A stretch of 64,000 nt of DNA. It comes from Bacteroidetes bacterium UKL13-3. GTDB lineage: Bacteria > Bacteroidota > Bacteroidia > UKL13-3. Shown piece by piece: positions 54,262 to 63,600 of this stretch. Made by a program: the position numbers and the translations under genes. Each line of letters begins with the position of its first letter. The stretch's first letter is position 1. Location of the stretch: the NCBI GenBank assembly GCA_001602415.1, contig CP012155.1, positions 2,412,223-2,476,222 of the forward strand. Reading direction: 5' to 3'. A model generated the notes under the pieces. That model did not search any database and had not been told where the DNA came from. It saw only the letters and a list, made by a program, of their open reading frames with translations.

Positions 54262-56415
54262 CTATTTCACCAATTTCATTTCTACCCTTCTGTTCACTGC
54301 ATGTTGCTCTTCTGAACAAATAACACCGTCAACACATTGGTTTAACAAATTCATTTCACCAAGTCCTTTGGTTATAATTCTGTTAGTAGGAATCCCGTTT
54401 TTTACAAGATACTTTTTTACGGAAGCCGCTCTCTTTTCAGAGAGACTCATATTATACTCAAAGCTTCCTCTGCTATCGGCATAAGCAGCAACAAGTACCT
54501 TTACATCTGAATAAGTTTTCATGATTCTAACCAATGAATCGGCAGCATCCATTTGTGGGACAGTTATGGTTGATACATTAAAAGCAAATGACACAGGTGT
54601 AAAAATCGTATTCAGAATTGTGGAATTTGATACATTATTTTTTGCAATCGAATTTATCCTATCAATATTAGCGCTAAGTTTACTTTTTTTCGATTTTGTT
54701 TTAGCCAAAGGTTGGTCGTTCCGTAACCTTTTTTCATCTGCAGCAGGTTGCACTCCCATTTTATCATCTATGCTATTTTTATTTGACTCTTTATTTTCAA
54801 TTGATACAGAGTTGGGCAGCGGGGCAATACCGTTTGATGGAACTGCCCCTCTTTTAGGTTTCGCATCAGCAATGGCAATAGGTTGAATTCTCTTCTTCGT
54901 ATTTGGATTTTTCTTCTTCAATGATGGGTTGACCGTTATTTCAGTATTTGGTATAATTGGTGGAGGAACAATGGCGTTTATTGGAACTTGTTTTTGCACA
55001 ACTGGTGGTGCTTTAAGCGTTGCATCAACTGCAACCGGGGTTGTTATTTTGGTATCAAGAATTTCGGATGGAGTTACATTAGCAAAGATTGTATCCAGAA
55101 TAGTATCGGCTTTAAACTCGTCATCTTTAAGTTGGGTTAGCCCTGTTTCTCTAAAATAATAAACATAATCGTTTCCATCATCATTGTTTCTATTGGTTGA
55201 AAAATAACCTGTTCGTCCTCCATCATTTGTAATAAAAGCTACGTCATCGCGAAACGAGTTGATCGGTTTTCCGAAATTTTTTACATCAACAGGCATTAAA
55301 CTTCTTGTTAACTTGGCAACGTAAATGTCATATCCTCCATAATTATTAAACCCTTTGGATGAAAAGTAAAGCATATTTTCACTTACCCAAGGAAACAACT
55401 CATTTTCTTCGGTATTCACGTTTTTGCCAAGGTTAATTGGCTCACCCCACTTACCATTTACTTGTAAAATTGACTTATACAAATCAAAACCACCAAAACC
55501 TCCTGGCATATTGGAGCTAAAAAGTATTGTTGCGCCATCAGCTAAAATAAATGGATGTATACAGCTAAACTCTTTGTTATTAAATGATAACTCAACAGGA
55601 TTTTGAAATAGTCCATCAACAGCTTGTGCTGCATATATTTTTAAATTAGACACGCCTTCCTCACTCACTTCAATGGTTCCAACCGTTTTCTTTTTACGCC
55701 TTTTAAAGTTAGTGGAATTTGCAGAGAAATATAACGTTTGCCTATCGGCAGAAATACATGGAGAACCTTCATTTAAATCAAACTGAATGTCAGAAAGAAG
55801 ATTTAGTTCTGCTTGAAATTCCATATTATTCATTCTTCTTGCGTAATCCAAATCAAATAACGGTGCCATATCTTTTCCGATAGGCTTTTTATTTCGAGCA
55901 TGAGCATAAATAAGCCCATCACCATAAAAGCAATAACCAAGCGACTGGCCACTAATGTTTAAGTCGGTAAGTGCTACTGCGTAATTTTTGAGGGTATCCT
56001 GGGTGCGAATGGCCCAATTGATATAACGTATGGCGGGATCAGCAAAATTTGTTCCTGTAATGGATTGATACTTTCTATATTGCGCTTTTGCCTCTTTATA
56101 CTTTCCGTTTAGCTTTAAAATATTGCCATAATCCAAATACAACTCAGGATCAACATTTTCACCACTGGTCATTAATTTTTCAAAGTATTCCTCTGCTTTC
56201 ACATATTGAAAAAGATACTTATAGCATTGTGACAATTGTACATAGAGGTATTGCTTTTTAGTTAAACGCGGATCGGCTAATGCTTCTTCATAATACCTCG
56301 CGGCTTCTTTAAATTGAAAAAATTCATAGTAGATGTCGCCATAATCTGTTTCAACCCTTTGGACCAAAACAGTAATTGAAAAAAACATACTCAATATTAA
56401 TAAATAATTCTTCAT
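54262..56415 (-). CDS. OmpA-family envelope protein with TPR and beta-propeller (PorE-like)
   Basis: The 717-residue protein begins with a signal peptide-like stretch. Then come TPR-like helices (about 25-150; EAARYYEEALADPRLTKK, KAEEYFEKLM, GKYKEAKAQYRKY) and PD40/WD40-type propeller blades (ISADRQTLYFSANS, ATILFSSNMPGGFGGFDLY, NMLYFSSKGFNNYGGYDIY). A low-complexity Pro/Lys/Asn-rich linker (about 450-600) is followed by an OmpA-C peptidoglycan-binding domain (VLVAAYADSRGSFEYNMSLS in part, RIITKGLGEMN, NRRVEMKLVK). This order is that of PorE, a T9SS accessory protein, except for the linker, and there is no lipobox. A T9SS role is inference. It lies seven bases after the GH3-like gene. Confidence 0.82.
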   Translation of the reverse strand: MKNYLLILSMFFSITVLVQRVETDYGDIYYEFFQFKEAARYYEEALADPRLTKKQYLYVQLSQCYKYLFQYVKAEEYFEKLMTSGENVDPELYLDYGNILKLNGKYKEAKAQYRKYQSITGTNFADPAIRYINWAIRTQDTLKNYAVALTDLNISGQSLGYCFYGDGLIYAHARNKKPIGKDMAPLFDLDYARRMNNMEFQAELNLLSDIQFDLNEGSPCISADRQTLYFSANSTNFKRRKKKTVGTIEVSEEGVSNLKIYAAQAVDGLFQNPVELSFNNKEFSCIHPFILADGATILFSSNMPGGFGGFDLYKSILQVNGKWGEPINLGKNVNTEENELFPWVSENMLYFSSKGFNNYGGYDIYVAKLTRSLMPVDVKNFGKPINSFRDDVAFITNDGGRTGYFSTNRNNDDGNDYVYYFRETGLTQLKDDEFKADTILDTIFANVTPSEILDTKITTPVAVDATLKAPPVVQKQVPINAIVPPPIIPNTEITVNPSLKKKNPNTKKRIQPIAIADAKPKRGAVPSNGIAPLPNSVSIENKESNKNSIDDKMGVQPAADEKRLRNDQPLAKTKSKKSKLSANIDRINSIAKNNVSNSTILNTIFTPVSFAFNVSTITVPQMDAADSLVRIMKTYSDVKVLVAAYADSRGSFEYNMSLSEKRAASVKKYLVKNGIPTNRIITKGLGEMNLLNQCVDGVICSEEQHAVNRRVEMKLVK

Positions 56416-56422
56416 ATCATTT

Positions 56423-57946
56423 CTATAAATTTTGATAAAGAGAGATTTTTATAATGTCGTCAATATATTGTCGTGTATTGGAGAGGCGCGGAACTTTGTG
56501 TTGCCCTCCAAGTTTGCCAGACTTTTTTAACCATGCCTGAAAGGTTCCTTTAGGCATGATCTTAACTATAGGTTTTACCATCGCCATATTTTTAAATCGC
56601 TTAGCTTCGTAATCTGAATTTACACTTTTCAAAAAAACATCCAACTCATCAGCAAAATCTTCAAGAGAGTTAGGTTCATTTTCAAATTCGATTAACCATT
56701 CATGCGTTCCTATTTGATGCTCATCAAAGTGAACAGGAGCGGCCGTATAATCAGTAATGCTCACATTTAATTTTTTACATGCACTTGATATAGCAAAATC
56801 GGCATTTTCAATCATCAACTCCTCACCAAATGCATTAATAAAATGTTTAGTACGACCAGTTATTTTAAAACGGAAAGGATGCAACTCTGTAAATTTTATA
56901 GTATCTCCAATGATGTATCGCCATAAACCAGAATTGGTTGAAATAATTACCACATAAATTTCATCTATTTTTACTTCGTCAAGTGAATATGTTTTGGGAT
57001 GCTCTTTCCCGTATTCACTCATCGGCATAAATTCATAATAAATGCCGTAATCTAGCATTAATAGCAAATCATTTTGGGAGAGTGAATCTTGAATTCCTAA
57101 AAAGCCTTCAGAAGCATTGTAGGTTTCGAGATACGAAATATTACTCGAACGAATCAATTTACTAAACCTATCCTTGTAAGGAGCAAAACTCACCCCTCCG
57201 TGAATATACAATTCCAAATTTGGCCATATATCTGTAAGGTTATTTTTTCCAGTTGCTTCGAATAATTTTTCGATAAGCACCAACGTCCAGGTGGGCACAC
57301 CCGAAATATTTGTTACATCGTCATTTTGGGTTGCAGCAACCATTTTCACGATTTTTTCATCCCAATTATCCATAATGGCAATATTTAAATCGGGAGTCCG
57401 AAAGTACTGTGCCCAAAAAGGCATATTCTGCATCATCACCGCAGATAAATCTCCAAAATAACTATCGGCATTGCCTTTGTTTATTTGATGACTACCTCCC
57501 ATTACCAGACCTTTGCCATCAAATATTTTACTCTCGGGTTTGTTATTGTAATAAAACAATAAAGCGTCTTTGCCTCCCTGAAAATGACATTCTTCCAAAC
57601 TCTCATTACTCACAGGGATAAACTTACTTTTTGAGCTAGTGGTTCCCGATGATTTTGCGAACCATTTTATCTCGCTTGGCCACAATATATTTTGCTCGCC
57701 CCGCAGCATTCTTTCGATATAGGGCGTATGCGATTCATAATTACCAATAGGAACTCGCTCTTTAAAGTCGGCCAACGATTTAATACTTTTGTACCCATAC
57801 TTCTTCCCCCACTCTGTATCTCTGGCTGTTTCAATCAAATGCACAAACAAATCATATTGCACCTCATGTGGGTGTAACATAAAATGTTCAATATTGGGTA
57901 TCCTTTTTTTAAGATACCAAGTTACAAGTGAGTTGAAAAGCGCCAT
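56423..57946 (-). CDS. GH3 auxin-responsive-promoter family (acyl-adenylate/amide synthetase-like) protein
   Basis: The 507-residue protein shows the ANL-superfamily features of GH3 enzymes. Landmarks are WFAKSSGTTSSKSKFIPVS (ATP-binding P-loop-like motif), YNASEGFLGIQDS (the acidic motif), LWRYIIGDTIKF and FRFKITGRTKHFINAFGEEL (in part; hinge). Plant GH3s join amino acids to hormones; the bacterial substrates are not known. The start is the ATG at 57946 (MALFNSLVTWYLKKR); the frame extends two codons to a TTG. It precedes the OmpA-family gene by seven bases and likely shares its transcript. Confidence 0.9.
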   Translation of the reverse strand: MALFNSLVTWYLKKRIPNIEHFMLHPHEVQYDLFVHLIETARDTEWGKKYGYKSIKSLADFKERVPIGNYESHTPYIERMLRGEQNILWPSEIKWFAKSSGTTSSKSKFIPVSNESLEECHFQGGKDALLFYYNNKPESKIFDGKGLVMGGSHQINKGNADSYFGDLSAVMMQNMPFWAQYFRTPDLNIAIMDNWDEKIVKMVAATQNDDVTNISGVPTWTLVLIEKLFEATGKNNLTDIWPNLELYIHGGVSFAPYKDRFSKLIRSSNISYLETYNASEGFLGIQDSLSQNDLLLMLDYGIYYEFMPMSEYGKEHPKTYSLDEVKIDEIYVVIISTNSGLWRYIIGDTIKFTELHPFRFKITGRTKHFINAFGEELMIENADFAISSACKKLNVSITDYTAAPVHFDEHQIGTHEWLIEFENEPNSLEDFADELDVFLKSVNSDYEAKRFKNMAMVKPIVKIMPKGTFQAWLKKSGKLGGQHKVPRLSNTRQYIDDIIKISLYQNL

Positions 57947-58050
57947 GCACAATGGTTTAAAACAAGGTAATTTTACGATTTATAATAGAATTAAACAACA
58001 GCAACATGACGGTTAGCTGTAATATGATACAAATTAACAGATACAAGCTA

Positions 58051-59325
58051 TCAGTAACAAGAGCAATATTCATGCAAAAAATCATGAATAAGCAAAAACG
58101 CCTCTTTATACTTGCTGAAAGTTAAAGCTTCAGGTGTATCATAAATATCGTGGTAATATTTATATTCACCCATTAAATAGAAAAAAAAAGCCTTTACACC
58201 TTTTTCAGCAAAATAATAGTGATCGCTATTAGCCGCTTTTCCTCTAGATTGAATAACTGGCAAATAATCTTTGTTTAAATTAAGGAGTTGTATGTCCTGA
58301 AACTCTTTTGGAAACAATGTTGCATTTACCACTGTCATTCCTTTATCTCCTGTTCCCATCATATCCAAATTAATAAGCAAACTGATTTGTGAAAGCGGAA
58401 ACAACGGTAATTGTGTATAATAAACAGAACCTAACAACCCTGCCTCTTCGGCTGCAAAGGCAATAAATACAACTGAATAAGGCAAAGGTTTTTTCTTTAT
58501 TTCTCGCATCAAATCCAACATCATGGCAACACCACTTGAATTATCATTTGCGCCAGAAAATTGAGCGTAATGTCCCAACATTCCCAGATGATCGTAATGT
58601 GCTGTAATCACCACAAACGAATCGGGATATTGTGTTCCTTTCACATACCCAATAACATTGTTTACTTCATAATCATTAACCTGCGACTCGATGTTCAGTC
58701 TTATACTGTAGGGACGCACATCAAATGCGCCTTTTTTAAAGTAGAGTATTGGGTATTTTTCCCACTCTAAAGCCACGCCCCAAGTTAATTTTTCTTGATT
58801 GGTAAAAATGAGCCCCTTTGCTTTATAGCCATTTGAGAGCACTTTTTGGACAGCACTTTGGTTCTGTATGTTCTTCCCCTTTATTTCATCTACAATTAAA
58901 AAAGTTTTGTAAAATGAGGTAGTTTCAAATGTTTTAAAATCATTGGGATTATCTAGTGTTGCCGAATCGACAACAACCACATTAAATACACCAACAATCG
59001 TTGGACAACCAGGGGAAACGATAAAATCCTCTCCGGCAATCATATCTTTATCATCTAACTTCACCTCAACTCGATGCGGAAAAGACACCGCTTGATAGCC
59101 AAAAGATTGAAAGTAGGTTAATCCAAATGTTTGCAGTCCTTGCTTTTTGTATTCGCTCTGAATATAATCTGCCGCTTTTTGCATCCCTTTTTTTACATAA
59201 CCTCTACCAGCCATTTCGGGGGAACATAAATCTTTCACAACACGTCTTGCATAATCAATATCCTGCGCCTGAAGCTGCGCACAGAATAGAAATATACACA
59301 CAAACAAAAAATCTATTTTCCGCAT
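58051..59325 (-). CDS. Secreted M28-family zinc aminopeptidase
   Basis: The 424-residue protein has a signal peptide (ending LQAQ) and a C-terminal M28 peptidase domain. Its co-catalytic zinc ligands are visible: AHYDHLG (His), GANDNSSGVAMML (Asp), FAAEEAGLLGS (catalytic Glu and Glu ligand), INLDMMGTGD (Asp) and SDHYYFAEKG (His). The N-terminal part (GRGYVKKGMQKAADYIQSEY in part) is the usual start of the family, and a PA-like insert lies at about 110-215. It trims amino acids from peptides in the periplasm or outside. It is a single gene. Confidence 0.93.
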   Translation of the reverse strand: MRKIDFLFVCIFLFCAQLQAQDIDYARRVVKDLCSPEMAGRGYVKKGMQKAADYIQSEYKKQGLQTFGLTYFQSFGYQAVSFPHRVEVKLDDKDMIAGEDFIVSPGCPTIVGVFNVVVVDSATLDNPNDFKTFETTSFYKTFLIVDEIKGKNIQNQSAVQKVLSNGYKAKGLIFTNQEKLTWGVALEWEKYPILYFKKGAFDVRPYSIRLNIESQVNDYEVNNVIGYVKGTQYPDSFVVITAHYDHLGMLGHYAQFSGANDNSSGVAMMLDLMREIKKKPLPYSVVFIAFAAEEAGLLGSVYYTQLPLFPLSQISLLINLDMMGTGDKGMTVVNATLFPKEFQDIQLLNLNKDYLPVIQSRGKAANSDHYYFAEKGVKAFFFYLMGEYKYYHDIYDTPEALTFSKYKEAFLLIHDFLHEYCSCY

Positions 59326-59387
59326 GGAGTTACCTTATTATGATTAACAAAACAAACCGACACTGATACCTTTCTTAAACAAACTAG

Positions 59388-60089
59388 TTATTCAATTTTA
59401 CGGGTAAGATTATGGATAACCGAAATAAGCACGTACAACAATATTGCAATGGCTATTCCTAAATATTGAAACAATATAATTGAGAGAACAGATGAAAATA
59501 TTAGTATAAAACGAAACTCATTTCCCTTCCAACCAAAATGCTTGAATTTAAGGGCAAGCAATGGTAATTCGGCCACTAACAAGTATGCCGACACGAAAGG
59601 GAAAATCATTAAAAAATATGGATGTTCAAATACTGGCGACATACCATAACTATTGTGCTGAATAACAAATGGAATACTAGCAATAAACATAGCATTAGCG
59701 GGAGTAGGAACACCGATAAAAGAATCGGATTGACGGGTATCAATATTAAATTTAGCCAACCGTATGGCTGAAAACACAGGAATTAAAAATGGTATTATAG
59801 CGGCAACGGAAAAACTTTCCATTGACAATTGTTGTCCGGATAATGTGAAAACAATCATTCCGGGAGCTACCCCAAAACTCACCACATCTGCCAGAGAATC
59901 TAACTGTTTTCCAATTTCGGAATAGGCTTTTAGTGCACGAGCAACAAACCCATCAAAAAAATCGAGAACTGCTGCAGTGCCAATAAAAACTGATGCTAGG
60001 GTAAGTTCACCATTGAGCGCTGCAATAATGGACAAACAACCGCAAACCAAATTAAGCGATGTTATGGTATTAGGAATATGCTTAATCAT
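59388..60089 (-). CDS. pssA: CDP-diacylglycerol-serine O-phosphatidyltransferase
   Basis: This is a 233-residue membrane enzyme with about six hydrophobic segments. The CDP-alcohol phosphotransferase motif is seen as DFFDGFVARALKAYSEIGKQ followed by LDSLAD (D-G-x2-A-R-x8-G-x3-D-x3-D). The start IPNTITSLNLVCGCLSII and SFGVAPGMIVF are typical of the PssA subtype. It makes phosphatidylserine, the precursor of phosphatidylethanolamine. The decarboxylase gene is not adjacent. It diverges from the unknown exported protein at 60179. Confidence 0.93.
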   Translation of the reverse strand: MIKHIPNTITSLNLVCGCLSIIAALNGELTLASVFIGTAAVLDFFDGFVARALKAYSEIGKQLDSLADVVSFGVAPGMIVFTLSGQQLSMESFSVAAIIPFLIPVFSAIRLAKFNIDTRQSDSFIGVPTPANAMFIASIPFVIQHNSYGMSPVFEHPYFLMIFPFVSAYLLVAELPLLALKFKHFGWKGNEFRFILIFSSVLSIILFQYLGIAIAILLYVLISVIHNLTRKIE

Positions 60090-60167
60090 TTTTGTAAAAT
60101 TAGTTATGCAAAATACACTTAACCTGTAGTTTTTTAAAATAATGATGTAGTTTTATGGCAAAATTTC

Positions 60168-60175
60168 TACATTTG
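60168..60175 (+). promoter_or_regulatory. -7 box of the small exported protein gene
   Basis: TACATTTG matches TAnnTTTG and ends three bases before the ATG at 60179, so the transcript would be leaderless or nearly so. It rules out the frame extension to 60155. No clear TTTG is seen at -33. Confidence 0.5.
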
Positions 60176-60178
60176 AGT

Positions 60179-60682
60179 ATGCTCCTAAAAAACAGAAGTA
60201 CGTTTTTATTATTGTTATTCTTGATGGTAATATGCTGTACAAATGCCATTTCCAAAGAACAAACAAGCCCTACAGATACCATCGTAATACAAAATGGCAA
60301 AAACTCCTTTACACCTTTTACTTTTTTGAATAAGCCAATATTACAGATAGTAAATAACCAACTCAATATTTCGGTAACTGACCGAACCGGAGATATGATT
60401 CAACTAAACGGCATTGATACGCGTTTGCTCAAAAAAGGAAAGCTCAAAAAATCGGCATACAGAGTTGTGTACATTTCACAAAAACGCGGCACACTTACTG
60501 ATGATAAAGATATAACTATCAATTCAATACTCGAGATAAAGTGCGCCAACAATAATCCCGGAACATCTATAACCATTGGGTTAATAGCTAGGGTTGGTGC
60601 CAGCGCAAAAAAAACAACTATCTATGCAACGCTTTCGGGAAAAATCCCTCCTTACACATACATTAAATCTCTTTCAAAATAA
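60179..60682 (+). CDS. Unknown small exported protein
   Basis: The 167-residue protein has a signal peptide (FLLLLFLMVICCTNA) and no recognised domain. The mature part is beta-rich with repeated basic patches (RLLKKGKLKKSAYRV, ASAKKTTIYATLSG) and no cysteine besides one in ILEIKCANNN. The start at 60179 is chosen because of the promoter box just before it. It lies three bases before the subtilisin-like protease gene on the same strand, so the two are probably co-expressed. A link to the protease, such as a propeptide-like inhibitor or chaperone, is only a guess. Confidence 0.7.
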   Translation: MLLKNRSTFLLLLFLMVICCTNAISKEQTSPTDTIVIQNGKNSFTPFTFLNKPILQIVNNQLNISVTDRTGDMIQLNGIDTRLLKKGKLKKSAYRVVYISQKRGTLTDDKDITINSILEIKCANNNPGTSITIGLIARVGASAKKTTIYATLSGKIPPYTYIKSLSK

Positions 60683-60685
60683 CAT

Positions 60686-63600
60686 ATGAAACATTTTTTC
60701 ACCTCACTGCTTAGCCTGCTATTTCTTACTTCGTTTGCGCAAAACATACCTAGTAGTGCTCAACAGGCAAACCTCAAACAACTTGAAAACAAGTTTCAAT
60801 CCCTGTTTGAAACCAATCAAACTCCTCTTCAAGATTACTTAAAACGAACCAACCAACCGGCTCGTATCCTAAAACCAAATGGTGGTGTTCAAACTGTTGA
60901 ATACCTATCGCCAACAGGTATGCCTATATTTTACCAAACACTTAATTTGGGTGGTGCAAGAACCGTTCAAACCAATAAAGTATGGCCGGGCGGCATTGCA
61001 GGAACTTCGTTAACAGGAAACGGAATGACCAACCGATTGGGAATTTGGGATGGAGGAAGAGTGCTTACAACCCACCAGGAATTTGGATCACGTGTTTCGC
61101 AAATTGATGGAACAACAACACTTGACGACCATGCAACCCACGTAGCCGGCACAATGGTAGCAACAGGGGTTTCAGCTAACGCCAAAGGAATGTCGTACCA
61201 GGCACCTTTAAAAGCTTACTATTGGGATAATGATGCAAGTGAAATGACAGCAGCGGCTGCAGCTGGAATGATATTATCAAACCACTCCTACGGCCAAGTT
61301 TGTGGATGGCAAACAAGTGATTTTGTAAACTATAAATGGTATGGAGATGTATCCGTTAGTGCCACCAAAGATTACAGTTTTGGATTTTACGACAACCGTG
61401 CCGCTCAATTTGATGAAATTGCATTTAATGCTCCTAACTACCTTATTTGCCAGGCAGCGGGAAATGATAGGGATGATAAACTTCCTGCAAATATTACCAC
61501 TCACGAATTTTTAAACCGAAGCACGGATCAATGGGTATCCAGCACTGCCCCCCGCGATCCTGACGGACCATACGATTGTATGTTGCCTTCGGCTTGTGCC
61601 AAAAATGTACTAACGGTTGGTGCAATTAACGAACTTTCAAACGGTTGGGTTAATGCTGCTGGTGTTACCATGAGTTCTTTTTCGGATTGGGGACCCACAG
61701 ATGACGGCCGCATAAAACCGGATGTAGTAGCCAAAGGCGTTGGTGTTTATTCAACCGTTTCCGATTCGAACGATGCATACGACACCTACCAAGGAACTTC
61801 AATGGCCACACCTGTTACAACAGGTTCGTTATTATTGGTTCAACAACATTACAATAACCTCAAAGGTAAATTTATGCGCTCAGCATCGCTCAAAGGATTG
61901 ATTATTCATACAGCCGATGAAGCAGGCCCTGCCGAAGGTCCTGATTATAGCTTTGGATGGGGTGTTGTTAACACTTTTAAAGCTGTTAAACATATTACTG
62001 ATTCAAATTACAACCAAATTCAAGAACGTACACTTGCCAGCAATGCTACTTACAACCAAGGTATTTCAAGCGATGGTACAACACCACTGAAAGTTACAAT
62101 TTGCTGGACGGATAGAGCCGCCACTCCGCTTGCTCCAGCTTTGAATCCAACCACACGCATGTTGGTAAACGATTTGGATATTCGCATTACAAGATCATCA
62201 GACAACACTGTTTTCTTACCCTATATTCTTAATCCCGCAAGCCCAGCAAGTCCTGCAACAAAAGGTGACAACAACAGAGACAACGTAGAACAAATTTTTA
62301 TTGCAGCGCCTACAGCAGGAGCCTACACCATTACTGTTTCTCATAAAGGCACATTAGCTGCAAACGCTGCACAAAACTACTCGCTTATTATTAGTGGAAT
62401 TGTAGGAAAACCAGCTGCTGCTTTTACTGCTAACGTTCAAAATATTTGCTCAGGCCAAAACGTAACCTTTACAGATCAATCGGGTGGAAATCCAACTGGC
62501 CGCACGTGGTATTTCCCAGGTGGAAATCCATCAACATCAAGTGCAACAGCTGTAACCGTTAATTATGCAAACGCAGGAACATATCCTGTTGCATTAAAAG
62601 TAAGCAATGCTTTGGGTATTGATTCTTTTTACAGCGCTCAATTTATTAAAGTTGGTGGTTTGTCTCTTCCATTCAACGAAACATTTGAAAACTCTTCATC
62701 AACCTTAAGCAATTGGACAATACAGAATCCTAATAATGATTCAACATGGAGATTGGCCAATGTTGGAGGAAGCGCTCCGGGCAACCAAGCTTACTGCATG
62801 CCCTTTTATAATTATGGAAATATTAATAGAATAGATGCATTAATAACGCCTCCATTAAACTTCAAAGGATATACAAATATTAACCTCTCACTTAAGCACG
62901 CTTACACGTTGGATTTTGATGGAGGAAGACCTGACTCGCTTAAATTTTACGTATCTACCGATTGTGGTTCTACTTGGACTTTACTCAACATAAATGGAGG
63001 AATTGTTCCAACAAGAGCAATCGTTGGCACGGAATTCTCACCAACACTAACATCCCATTGGTGCTCAACCAGCTGCTACACGATCAATTTATCTGCCTAT
63101 TCGGGAATGAGTAATATCAGAATAAAATTTGAAGCGAAGAATAATCACCGTAACAACTTATACATCGATAATGTGAGCATTACAGGAGATCAGTTAAAAC
63201 CGGTTACTAAATTTGGGCTAACAAACACTGCAGTATGTGCTGGTTTACCTGTTACATTTTTTGACTCAACAGATAATAATCCTGCATCCTGGAACTGGAC
63301 ATTTACAGGTGCATCAACCACATCATCAACACTTCAAAATCCAGTTATCATATACAACACTCCAGGAACCTATTCTGTAAAATTAAGAACCGTAAATGGT
63401 GTTGGAGTTGATAGTTTAACCAAAACGGATTATGTAACCGTATTACCATCTCCAAATAAACCGAACGTTAAGAGCACCTCAGATGGCTTTTGTGTGGGTG
63501 ATAGTGTATTGTTAAGCACCGACTCCGTTAGCTCTGGATTTCAATGGTATAACAATAATATACTTATTAATGCAGCCAATGCTTCATCATATTACGCAAC

